Virus record (IMG/VR): IMGVR_UViG_3300030117_006636
Span: 4,737-32,014 of that record
Strand: one strand, 5' to 3'
DNA from: a virus
Length of the DNA: 27,278 nucleotides
Shown: piece after piece, positions 9,401-18,500 of the stretch
Position numbering within the stretch: the first letter of the stretch is position 1
Layout of the letters: each line of letters starts with the position of its first letter
Notes under the pieces: model-generated
The model's database searches: none
What the model was told of the DNA's origin: nothing
The model's input: only the letters and a program-made list of their open reading frames with translations
Position numbers and translations under genes: made by a program

Positions 9401-10956
9401 ATGAATCTACCTGTAATTTCACTTAGATGAATAGTGTTACCTCCACTTGAAACAATAGCAACATATCCTGTAGCACCACTACTAACACCCCTTACAAAGG
9501 ATGTATTTGGCACCTCAGAGTTAGTAACAACTTGATTTAATATAATTTTTGTAAATATTTGAACATCAAATAAACGTAGATCCCACTCAGTTGTATCATT
9601 TGTGTATGATGCATCTGATACAGCAAAAGAATGTATTCTTGCTCTTCCTATCAAATCTCCTGTTTTTGCACTATTTGATGCTGTTCTTTTATTAGTTAAC
9701 TCCGCAAAAGCACTATCATCATTAATATTTGGAGCTGGTACACCAAAAACATTATTTACCTTAAAAACAGTTCCCATTTCATATGGAACTAATGCAGAAT
9801 CTATTTCTCTTACATCTCTTGGTTTATCTACATCAATATTTGTTGTTCCAGCTAAATTAATATCATATCCATGTACATATGCCTTTCCTGATGATACTTT
9901 TACTATCATTAGGTCATCACTTGGAATATTTCCCTCTTCAGTAACTTCATATCCTTTATAAACACCCTCTACATCTATACCATCATCTAAAGAATTTTCA
10001 ACTTGTACATTAAATTTATTAACTGTGTAGTTACCTGACTCTTCATAAGTTCTTTTAGCAAAATAATCTCTTAAAATATTATAATCTGAGTTTTGTACTT
10101 GAGTTTTTATTTCACCCTCATCAAGTTTTATTAATTCAATAAAATTAGTATCATTATAATCAGTTAAACCTTTTTTTGCTAATTGAGTTTCAATTCTTAA
10201 TCTATCTGCACCTGGTGCAGCAAAATTTGAAAATCCTCTTGCATTATCATATAATGATCCTTCATCTTTTGCTGTTATTAATTGTTCATCTATATTAAGA
10301 CCAACTCTATATGATGGAAAACTATCATATGGATCTAATACAATTTTATCAGTGCTAACATCAACAAATTGCCCTCTTATAAAATAAACACCTTGTTCAA
10401 TAGATACTGAAGATCCTCTAAATGAAGCTTCATTCTCAATTAATGATAAAACACTTTCTCCTGCATTTATTACTGTATTTCCATAAGTAAAAGTTTCTTC
10501 AACTATTAAATTTTCACCGTCTTGCAATCCTAATGCAAGATTATCAGTTCCAGCATCAAAATAAGTTACAAAAATAGTTAAATCAGTTATATCAGAATTA
10601 TCTTCTGGATATAAAAAATCATCAATTGTTAATATAACTCCAGTTATTGACCCCCTTAATCTAAGACCTTTTAGTTCATTTAAATATAATGTTACTGGAG
10701 TTCCTAAATGTTCTTCCTCTATTTTTATTGAATAATAATTATCATTATAACTAATACCACCAGGAATCACCATTGATCCCTCTTTGAAAATATGACTTCC
10801 AAAAGATTCGAGTTGATTCTGTAATCCTGATTGAAGTGTGGTTAGTTCTCTTGCTTGTACTGGAAATCCAGGTTTAAACAATACTTTATAAAATTGATCA
10901 TTAGGATCAAAATCATCATAGTAAGGACTTATATTTAAATTTGTTTTTTGTGCCAT
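3457..10956 (-). CDS. giant DUF4815-type virion structural (baseplate-associated) protein, 2,499 aa
   Basis: The N-terminus carries the block NLNISPYYDDFDPNDQFYKV, then LFKPGFPVQARELTTLQS, LQNQLESFGSHIFKEGSMV and PGG. This is the signature I associate with DUF4815 structural proteins of cyanophages, always beside gp8. Around residues 990-1180 come YTAERYSTDIPTIDSG, DTIDFRPRVSNF, LPPYLYNPDDAK and a short coiled coil (IGKLEDRIENLETTTSL). A Gly-rich tract and a basic Ala/Lys segment follow at about 1539-1687, then a DPLAQTF beta domain from residue 1688. Next are GxGY repeats at about 1925-2010 and an RG-H module around Arg2146. The conserved end is YRIKIVMSGTN...FKDLRTIALA. It starts 3 nt after the gp8 stop, with a weak GGAA upstream. 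It occupies the place of T4 genes 9-12, so a baseplate-periphery or fibre-anchoring role is inferred. No enzyme motif is seen. Confidence 0.88.
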   Translation of the reverse strand: MAQKTNLNISPYYDDFDPNDQFYKVLFKPGFPVQARELTTLQSGLQNQLESFGSHIFKEGSMVIPGGISYNDNYYSIKIEEEHLGTPVTLYLNELKGLRLRGSITGVILTIDDFLYPEDNSDITDLTIFVTYFDAGTDNLALGLQDGENLIVEETFTYGNTVINAGESVLSLIENEASFRGSSVSIEQGVYFIRGQFVDVSTDKIVLDPYDSFPSYRVGLNIDEQLITAKDEGSLYDNARGFSNFAAPGADRLRIETQLAKKGLTDYNDTNFIELIKLDEGEIKTQVQNSDYNILRDYFAKRTYEESGNYTVNKFNVQVENSLDDGIDVEGVYKGYEVTEEGNIPSDDLMIVKVSSGKAYVHGYDINLAGTTNIDVDKPRDVREIDSALVPYEMGTVFKVNNVFGVPAPNINDDSAFAELTNKRTASNSAKTGDLIGRARIHSFAVSDASYTNDTTEWDLRLFDVQIFTKIILNQVVTNSEVPNTSFVRGVSSGATGYVAIVSSGGNTIHLSEITGRFMAGEQLIINEDTSFVRSIKSIKSFGIQDVKSVYQGASSLTGYATDFVADTVLQRVIAPNFSNSDIIQINNAGIATVSGRNFAGISTDTIVVYNLPDESTQRFNRIVSIDPTGTFATLGAVGSIPGICIGDLPSAGKEANTTFSFGVPKIVGDGNSGLFAKLDNNNVSDIDLSSSTLLVGKNITGESTDGSGVLTFDLSASGISSAFYESFDAERYSVHYSNGTIEDLTSDQFVLSSDGQTVTINGLTASQSNIVVSATLKKQSLKSKQKEYIRSEKKTVENTAVGINTALTGMTQSKDYGLRVEDREISLNVPDAVKIIGIFESTNTLSPTLDKLTFPSGLSLDTESVIGEKVYGETTGAVAQITSRVSTTEIEIVNITSTDFAIGETVIFSESAIESSLQDITFGNHINITNEFTLDKGQRDQFYDYSRIIRKTNFPAPSRKLLIVFDKYQVPSNDRGDFYTVDSYTAERYSTDIPTIDSGVRASDTIDFRPRVSNFSGSGSPFAFANRTFSNSINPSFIVTPNESSIVGYSHYLPRIDRVVLDTVGQLNVIQGVSNIDPKPPADIENGMNIATIELPPYLYNPDDAKIVIEDNVRFTMKDIGKLEDRIENLETTTSLSLLELDTKTLQIQDADGLSRFKTGFFVDDFKGVSLIDINNDDCNCSVNSENNTLEVPKYFWSIKPELALNPIINTDTADFSANLELLDENVKKTGDLITLNYEEVSFINQPLASRVNNINPFHLTTFYGEIHLDPKSDQWVRNIEIDGGTKTITGSVSRTYVEKVKVSSVPDTHIRSRNVTFEAIALRPVTRHYPFFDKTANLDFIPKLVEITMTNGIFTKGETVEVYDGSKKLAIFRLAQPNHKKGDFNTPTEVYNANPYDTATSLGTAYSASSTVLNVDLNSLADEAKGSFYGYIKTGFTILGKTSKAQATVSNHRLVADTFGDLFGTFFFRDPLTTPPPPLRFKTGKGTFTLTSSSVNGMPLPGELNISVSEEEYDTSGTVNTTKSTVVNVREPEPVYYSYGGGGGGSARIRYGGYFMAGQKIPGTNRYTKSGFTSGLSADQAYSLKRVAKNTYGTNIPSGNMTPGATIGGGNAGASGYSGDGKGYTGGVTKTKYGTISATGKYTRDVGLRGANAIRAANKAAAKKRAKDAAKARIASKKKKNKSGKDPLAQTFRIYDVGAFITSVDLFFAKKDPNVKVIVEIRTTELATPTDQLLQGYAQVTINPDDIVVSNDAELPTRVTFPSPVYVEAGLDYALVLRAETSVNYEVWCAKMGEKTVNTQTLPDAESVIVTRQYIGGSLFKSQNGSIWSPSQNEDLKFNMYRADFVTETPGTAFFYNSPLDVDSNNIKRLLPNSIRTLPRKLKVGITTTADTDGLLTNGVKVSDSTTATAIQGYIENVGGPISSLAVTGVGTGFVPSQTYNAVPLYNITGNGSGMTATIQTNSSGRVSSATISSNTGGSGYVIGDVLGITTSNVIKGTGALITVSATNGKSTLYLKNVQGEEFTTGQALVVNNGSSQVSLANTTILSSATYDDKYTGNVIEVSHYNHAMEADNNFVSIADVEPDSSAVLLTDALDLTDQVISVASTSEFSTFAGISTTQGYVKVNSEVIYYNSIGTNQLGIGTRGVDGTIPRTHQVDDRLFKYELNGFDLRELNTVHDMASMPVALNSLKDMDSYYLSLNRGSLASGDSQVSFNDEANLGGNNIFASQNYQFDSIAPQFSTLVPSEMTRLTSNIRTVSGTSAGGNEVSFIDQGFENIILNEINNLNTPRLLASRVNEVNRLVDLPLNRSVTLGVTLETLESNLSPVIDTQNGVIIYSRSRLNKPVLDYVKDGRTKRPIGDPHAAVYLSNPVRLKNAATSLKVLISASRHASADFRVLYQLIREDASESELSYKLFPGFDNLKDTTGDGFGDQVIDESKNSGLPDSFVAPSLVDEFKEYQFSVDNLEEFIGYRIKIVMSGTNEAKSPAFKDLRTIALA
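5896..6342 (-). other. Gly-rich tract plus basic Ala/Lys segment inside the 2,499-aa virion protein
   Basis: Residues about 1539-1651 of the DUF4815 protein are a Gly/Tyr/Ser/Thr-rich stretch with six Gly in a row at 1542-1547. The 36 residues 1652-1687 contain 12 Ala, 11 Lys and 3 Arg with a single Asp. They run straight into Asp-Pro-Leu-Ala-Gln-Thr-Phe at 1688. The reading frame is continuous, so this is part of the gene and not a frameshift product. It looks like a flexible linker followed by a positively charged helix between two beta domains. Function unknown. Confidence 0.7.
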
Positions 10957-10959
10957 TTT

Positions 10960-12516
10960 TTAAAATTCCAAGATGATTTTGATGTCTTCTTTTTGTCTAG
11001 AGTTTCTAGTTATAACTGGTCTATTATCTAGGTAAACAACTTCACCAGACCCTTTATTTATCTCAGGGTTAGCAAGACCATTTTCAAAGTTAACTCCTAA
11101 TGAAATAACTTTATTTCCAGTAGGATTTGTACTAATTCCAGTAAAGTTTTGGTCAACAGAACCTGAAAAACCACCGTCAGCAATAATTTTATCAGCACTT
11201 GATTCAAATGCTAAAACTTTTGATTCAGTAGTGATACCTAAATAATCTGTTTGATCACCAGTTGTTTGATTAAAAACAAGAGAACGATCTTGATAATACT
11301 TTAAAACACTAGTATCAGTATCATAAGATACGATATATCCTTTTGCTGTTCCCTGAGTTACTGTTTGTTCTATTTTTTCTCCAATTACTGGTGTACCACT
11401 AGGTGTTATTATCTTAATCGCATTTACTGATGAAAATTGATTTTGGGTGTAAATAGAGGTATTTCCAATGGATGTAGGATTTTTTATAATACTTATTTGT
11501 GAAAATTTAGTATCTGTTGGAAAATCTTTTGTTGAATCATCAAATCTTGCAAAAATTAAAAGTTTATCAGTTCCTAATTCTTTATATAAATCAAATCCAT
11601 GACCTTTTGATGGAGGGATAATTGGAATAAGTTTTGCTCTTGTTGTTGGATTACCTAAACTTCCCAAATCAACCATACCATAAGTATATCCTTGACCACC
11701 TGATGAAACATTAGTTTTAGTAATCTTTCCCTCACTATCAGTATCAATTACAACTTTACCCCCTGTACCATCTCCAATAATATCAACTTCTACACCAGAT
11801 TGATTCTGAGTATAACCAAATCCTTGTTTGTCAATATATACTTTTCTTATTTGGTTGTTATTTACTGTTGAATCACCATTTTCTCTAACAGATTGAATTT
11901 GTAATGTTGTTGAAGTTGACCAACTACCAGGAACTGAAATATATTCTGTAGAATCAAATTTTATAATATCACTTGGTGGGACAGTAAACAAGTATTTCCA
12001 AATATAACCATCTCCACTCTCTCCAGCTCTAGTTGGTTCAAGATCTGTAAAAACAGGTTCATCTTGAGAGGCATTTCCTGTTGTGTTTATACCACTTGAA
12101 CCATTATCAATACAAATATAGACATCAAAATTTTGATTCATTACATAATAACTTGAATCATATAATCTTGAAGAACCTGTTATTGGTGATGGATTTTTTA
12201 AACTGTAATCATGACGATACATTTCATATTTTGTACCTTGAGTCCAGTTTCTTCTTGATATTAATCTTCTAACATTATCAGATGTTACTTTTTTACCAAA
12301 ACTAGCAGTATCACCTACATGATTGCTATAATTAAAATTATCTATTGGATTTGGTGTCTCATTATCCCAATTATCACTTCTCCCAAAACCTACAACAGGT
12401 GTAGTAGGATTAACTAATCCCACAACAACATAATATGAGTTTGTAGAGTTTTCAACAGTCTCTACAAAATTATTTGCATTTAATATTCTAAATTGATCAG
12501 TTACAATAGCAGCCAT
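10960..12516 (-). CDS. 8: baseplate wedge protein gp8
   Basis: Several short blocks align with T4 gp8 (334 residues) in order. They are AIVTDQFRI near the start, VVGFGRSDNW, RRLISRRNWTQGTKYE, GDGYIWKYLFTVPPSDI and EYISVPGSW, then FSQISIIKNP, and at the end GEVVYLDNRPVITRNSRQ with EDIKIILEF. The T4 counterparts are ITFGRSEPW, DAVIPRRDW, GDGYVWEYLFEIPPDV, EYIVVPW, FRQISIITNP and MIYMENRPPI. gp8 is a baseplate wedge subunit that binds gp7, gp10 and gp6. This version is 518 residues. The extra length sits in two places: about residues 205-330, with GFGY/GQGY beta-repeats, and about 350-480, with an IGEKIEQ...AKGYIV module. It starts 27 nt after the giant upstream gene, under its own late promoter. 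Only a weak GAAG precedes the ATG. Confidence 0.95.
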   Translation of the reverse strand: MAAIVTDQFRILNANNFVETVENSTNSYYVVVGLVNPTTPVVGFGRSDNWDNETPNPIDNFNYSNHVGDTASFGKKVTSDNVRRLISRRNWTQGTKYEMYRHDYSLKNPSPITGSSRLYDSSYYVMNQNFDVYICIDNGSSGINTTGNASQDEPVFTDLEPTRAGESGDGYIWKYLFTVPPSDIIKFDSTEYISVPGSWSTSTTLQIQSVRENGDSTVNNNQIRKVYIDKQGFGYTQNQSGVEVDIIGDGTGGKVVIDTDSEGKITKTNVSSGGQGYTYGMVDLGSLGNPTTRAKLIPIIPPSKGHGFDLYKELGTDKLLIFARFDDSTKDFPTDTKFSQISIIKNPTSIGNTSIYTQNQFSSVNAIKIITPSGTPVIGEKIEQTVTQGTAKGYIVSYDTDTSVLKYYQDRSLVFNQTTGDQTDYLGITTESKVLAFESSADKIIADGGFSGSVDQNFTGISTNPTGNKVISLGVNFENGLANPEINKGSGEVVYLDNRPVITRNSRQKEDIKIILEF

Positions 12517-12534
12517 ATCTTCAGCTTTTTTCTA

Positions 12535-12542
12535 TATTTATA
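12535..12542 (-). promoter_or_regulatory. T4-type late promoter box TATAAATA upstream of gp8
   Basis: The minus strand reads TATAAATA exactly, 18 nt before the gp8 ATG at 12516 and directly beyond the stop of the 4,232-residue gene at 12543. It matches the T4 late promoter consensus. Initiation roughly 6 nt downstream would give a leader of about a dozen bases, so gp8 and the DUF4815 gene can be made without reading through the 12.7-kb gene before them. Confidence 0.7.
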
Positions 12543-15500
12543 CTAGCCAAGATCCTTTCTTAAAGCACCAGAGTCTCTAAGTCCAAAATCTCTTCTTTGA
12601 ATTGTTGGATAAGATGAGATGCCTGAGTAATGAATATTACCTGTAACACCTATTGATATAGGATTTGAGGATCTATTGAGGTTTGTTAAACGACCCCATG
12701 AGAACCCACCTATAGCAGTTCCAATTCCAACTGTAGCAGCAACGCCTGTTGTATTTACACCAGTCATTATGTTGCATATTATAGTTTTATTACCAGGATT
12801 TATATCATCAACAAGATAAATGTTGTCAACACAAGTTGTCCCTGTAGAAACTATAGCACCATCATTAAATACGGAGGTTACTCCATGACCTACCTGAGTA
12901 TCAAAGATATAAATTGGATAACCAACTTTTAAATCTGTGAATGTAGCACTAGGATTACCTGTACCAGTACCCAAATTTTCATTTAATGTAAATTTAAGAG
13001 CTGTTGCATTCCCATTTACTCCGCCAGTCACACCAATACCAATAATATCCCCATCAAATCCCTCAATAGTTGATATTAAATCAACATCCTCTTTCTTTAT
13101 AGTTGGGAATGGTGCTAATACTTGAGGAGGTTTAGTTTGAGTATATCCAAAACCAGGATTGGTAATAGTAACTGTATTTAGGCGACCATTTGATATAGAA
13201 ACTGTTGCTGTTGCAGTTGTAAGACCAGAGGGTGGTGAGGTTGATGTAGTTATTGAATAATAATTATTAGTTGCTGGTGCTGATATTGAAACAGTAACAG
13301 CAGAACCTACAAAACCATTACCAGCATTAACGATATCTAATGATTGAATTGTACCAGCAGCAGAAACTACTGCTGTTAGTCCAGCAGCAACTAAGTCGGT
13401 TGATTCGACTATTAAACCACCAACTGCACCAATATCTATAGATCCAAAATCTTCTTCATAATTAAATAAAGTCGCATTATCAAGATACAATATAGTATCT
13501 CCCACACCAACATCAGATATAATTTTTGCAGTTGGATAAACTAAAGATTCAATTGAGTCTCTTGATTTAAATACAAATTCACCATTAATTTTTTTATCTC
13601 TCTTTTGTTTTGTCCAATGTAAAGGTTTAAAGTTTATATCATCAATACCAACACCATTATATAAATTTGTTTCAACCTCATCTGAAGTAGAGATAGAATA
13701 TATGACTCTTGGTGTTTGAGTTGTTGTAATACCTGAATTTTTAATTAATTGAACAGAATCACCAACTTTTATTGTAGGTGCAACTGATGCTCCAGCTGAT
13801 ACTTGAACAGCATCAACACCTTCAGTTCCTTTATAAAAGAATATATCAATTACATCTGTTGAACTTGGAGCTTGTGAAAATTCAAAAGAAGTTCCTCCAT
13901 CAAAACTGTATGCTTCACCAGGATCTTGTACAACACCATTTACAAATATTAAAAGTAATGATTTCAAATCAATCAAAGCTGATGAGACATTTAATTCATC
14001 TGTTTCAAAACTGAGTAAATTTCCATTGTATATTATTGGGAATCTTTTTCTAAAACCATCTTGAAGTTCCTTAATTGAATCAATAAAATCAAATTGTCCA
14101 AAGTTCCATGAAGAATATTGGTCAGTAAAGACATCTAATACTGTCAATTCAAAATCACTTATTAATTGTGAAGTGTTTAAAAATCTGTCAGTCACTAATC
14201 CAACAGGTTTAAACACATCACCTACTTTAAAATTATAACCTTGATTATCTAATTCAAAATTAGATATAATATTTGATGTTGAACCTAATCCAACTGTTGT
14301 AGCTCCAGCACCTACGTCTAAAGTTAGAGTAACTCCATTACCTGTATCTGTCGTAGAACCAATTCCTCTCCTTGATACTCCTATTATTGGAAGATTAGAA
14401 TATGTTGGTGATTCAACAAATATTCTTGGTTTAGTATAACCAGTACCTGGATTATTGATAGTAAATTTAAGAGCACCACCTGTTCCTGTATTTGTAATAC
14501 CTACGTTAACTGTGAATGTATTTGTTGTTTTTGAAGTAATTGCTAAAGTTTTGCCATGTGCAGGATCTCCTCCACCTGAACTTGGTGTTGGACCAGAACG
14601 GGGATAAGAATGATCGGTTGAAAAATTATCTTGAGCACATCTAAATACAAATCCATTTGTAGCAAGACCAACTGTATCACTTGTTGTTAAACCGTGAGAT
14701 GCTTTTGTAATTACTAAATCTCCTGTTGCTGGATCATATGTGGCATTTGTAGGAGTAAGAGAAAGACCTCCAGTAACTGAAACAGCATTTGCTACTGCAC
14801 TTACAAAAACGTGAGTATTAGAAACAACCTCTGCTGAAATATCAGCACTTGCTCCATTTCCAGATAAATCTGTAACAGCAACAGAAACTGGATTTCTATA
14901 ACCAGAACCAAATGATAGATCATTTAAATATTCAAATGCAGTTCCAGAACCAACATAAGTATGCGCCTGTGTGCTAGCTCCTATACTTACGGTGAATGTT
15001 GTTGCAGACAATATTCCTGTAATACCAAATGATAAATCATCTGGTATCGTTAATGAAGGTGTAAAGTTCAAACCATCAAGTCTCACAAACTCATTAATAT
15101 CACCAAAATCATGGTTGGATGATGTGGTAATTTCTAATTGTCCCGTTATATTATTATATGATGCGGTGCTTATGCCATATGAACTACCAGTTGTTCCAAT
15201 ACCAGTAAGTCCTATAATTGAACCACTACCATTAATGGTTGCTTTTACCTTTGCACCAACAAGATTCGCAACACCCAATCCACCAGTAGATCCTAATGAT
15301 ACAATTACTCCACCTCTAGGTAGTTGATTTTGATTTACATCAGTATCACTTACAATCAAACTACCATTTGAAGATGTAATTCCTGTGAATACTACATTTG
15401 TAGATGTTCCAGCTCCAATCGACGCAAAATTATAATTATTGCCTAAATTATTGAAAGTTGTAGGTGTTTGGAATATTCCATTTAATAATAAAATACTACT

Positions 15501-18500
15501 TCCAGTATTAATTCCAACTGTATCTGCTCCTCCTACTTTTACTCTATATGATTGATCTATACCATTAAAACTATCTGATATATCATCAAATATTTGATTA
15601 GTACTATAATCTTGTCTCAAATAAACTCTACCATTAAATGTTGATCTAACTGGAGTTAGATTTGATGGAGTTCTTTGTGATAAATTTGTTCCTCTTGGTG
15701 CTTCAGTAAAATGAATTGTACTATCAACTATATTATAACTCCCTGAATGAAGTCTAGCTATATCACTAGCACTATGATTAGTTGCTGCAGAACCAATATA
15801 TCCCCTTACAACCTCAAGAATTTTAACATCTCCACTTTCAGTTATCGGACCAACAGATGTAGTTCCTAAACCAACATTTGTGATCTCCATGTATTCATCA
15901 TTTATTTTAATTGTATCACCTGTGGTAACTGAAGAAATACCAGTAACACTGAATGTTGTTACACTATCATTAATATCAAATTCAAGATTTGTAGTTATTG
16001 GAGTAAATGCGATTGGAGATTGTATTACACCGTCAAGAGATATAAGAGCCTTTTCATTTTTCTTAGACATTTCAAATTCATGACTATTACCAGATCCTGA
16101 ACCTGTGAATGATAATGCTATTCCTTTTAATGCATCAGGTTTTGTTTTCGCAACCTTAAATCTATCTTTATTACCACCATCTTTTATTACAAATAATTCA
16201 GTTCCTGCTGCTAAAGTTCCTCCTGCTGTTGTAATACCTGCTACTGATACACCATCAAAAGTAGAACCAGGTGAATATATTATTTTTTCACCAGTTTCAA
16301 AGAAATGATCAATAATTGTAAATTGACCTATTGCTAAATCTAAAACTGTGGGGTCAGATGGATTAAAATTCTTTTGGAATATTGGTTTTGAATTAGATTG
16401 TAATATAAAACTTGATTTATTTGCTCTACTTCCGTTTATAGCATCATATTGTGCTAATGATAATGATTCAGTCACTGTTCCATATTGTAAATCAAGAGGT
16501 GGATTTATCAAATCAATGTCTTTATGGAATAATTTATTTAATACTTGAATTTGTACATTATTTGTACCACCAGTAAATTCTGGATCTGGATGAAAATTAA
16601 AGTTCAAATCTGTTCCTTTTAATGATGATGAGAATGTCCCTATTCCTGAAGTACTACCTATAGATAAAAATGGATATTGAGTCGTATGAGTATCAGTTTC
16701 ATTGTGTGCAACCATTACTTGATGCAAAGCACTAGTAGAACCACTCGATACTCTTATGATACTCTTGAAACTAGTTATTTCTTGTAACTGATATGATGAT
16801 ATTGTTGAAGAAGTAGATACATTAGCAAATTTAGATTCAAATCTTACAGTTTTTTCAGTTTCATCAGATTGACCCTGTGATTTAAATCTATATGTTCCAA
16901 TACCTGCAGCAGTCGTACCGATACCAATTACTGATGTTCTAACTTCGATTTCATTTGATTCATCATTTTCAAATTTTATTCTAAATGCACCTGTTGATAT
17001 ACCAGCAGTAAAACTACCAATAAAATTAGAAGTAAATGCTTGTTCTGAATCACTATAAAATTCAGATAAGAAGGTATTTGTGCCATCATGAGTTGCATAT
17101 AATTCTACAAAATTTGTTTCTGAAGTAGCAGGATTTTTAACTTCTGCAGAAACAAAGAATGCATCAGTATTTGCAGTATTTGAAGAAATTATTTCTGATG
17201 TTGAAGCAGTTGATACAGATTTATTACTTCCTATTAAATTAATAAATCCTAAAGATTGTGTTCCAATACCTGATAAATCTGTATTAAAAGTATTTTGGAA
17301 AATTTTTAAATCATAATCATTATTATCAGGATCATCTGGAGTAAATATTAAGTTTACTAAATCATTTGAATCTAATTCAAATTTTAAAGTTCCTAATTCT
17401 GACGATGTGTTATGAACTTTTGTTTGCTCTGCTGTAAAAACATCATTTTCATCTCTGAATAAAACAATGTCTGATAATTGTATATTTTTATTAAATGGAT
17501 TTCTTGTTTGTATCAAATATCTTGCGAAACTAGTGTTTATTGATATATCTAATAATTTGGCTAAGATAGTTGATGAGTTTGAGAATAACGGACTAATATC
17601 ATCTATTTCTAAAACTCTATTTGTTCTACATTCGATGTATGGTGATAATTTTGTATTCTGTAATTTTAAGAATTTTGATTTATTATTTACAACGTCAACA
17701 TCCAAAGCAAAATCAAAATTGTTTATAGTGTCAACTCTTTTTTGATCAATTATGTCAAGTGCTAAAGTATCAAGAAACGTAGTAGTGGTGACTCCAGCAT
17801 TAGTTGTTGATGTTACACCCACATCAGCAAAATTTTTCAATCCACTTGTATGTAATAGTCTATTGACAGGATTTATTAAATCATCAAACGTTTTTGAACT
17901 TTTAATTGAATATGATAAATTTTGATAATAATCATTATCAGGTAGTACTTGATAATCTTGATTTAATTTACCAGTATTTTTTCTCCACCCTTGATCTTGT
18001 CTAAGTGAATAGTCTATCAAAAATTCACCTGAATTTTTAGATATTTGATTTATAGTAGCTATATTTCCACTATTAGCACCTCTAATTCTTTGACCAGCAA
18101 CTAATTCAAAAGCTCCAGGTTCATCTTCAATAATTTTAATAAATTCATCAGTTGATTCAGATACAGATAATTCGACTGGTGTGAAAGAATCTTTAATAAA
18201 AGCTGATAATTTTTCACCCACTTTAAAATTAAATATTTTCTGAGTAAGTTTAAAAACAGGATAATCATCTTTTTTAATTATTTGTGCAAATGAATTTTGA
18301 GCAGTTTTAGCAATACCAGGATTATTTGCAATACCAGATAAATTAAATTCTACAGTTGCTGGATTATTATTAACCATTCTAGAAACTTTGAAAAATTTAA
18401 ATCCGTTATCATCAGAGTTAAATCCAGTTCCTTCAGAGATAGTTGAATGAGTATATTGTAGAATGCCCTCAACAAATATTTCTTCACCAACGGAAAATGG

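Noticed and set aside
6377-10000. Several plus-strand open frames of 86-119 codons opposite the DUF4815 gene (e.g. 6377-6667, 8249-8509, 8798-9106, 9602-9961)
   Set aside because: All are mirror frames of a strongly supported minus-strand gene in AT-rich DNA; none has a ribosome site or family motif that I can see.
12937-17745. Plus-strand open frames of 62-118 codons opposite the giant gene
   Set aside because: Shadows of the 4,232-codon frame. Their Gln/Leu/His- or Pro/Val-rich compositions follow from reading Thr/Gly/Ser codons in reverse.
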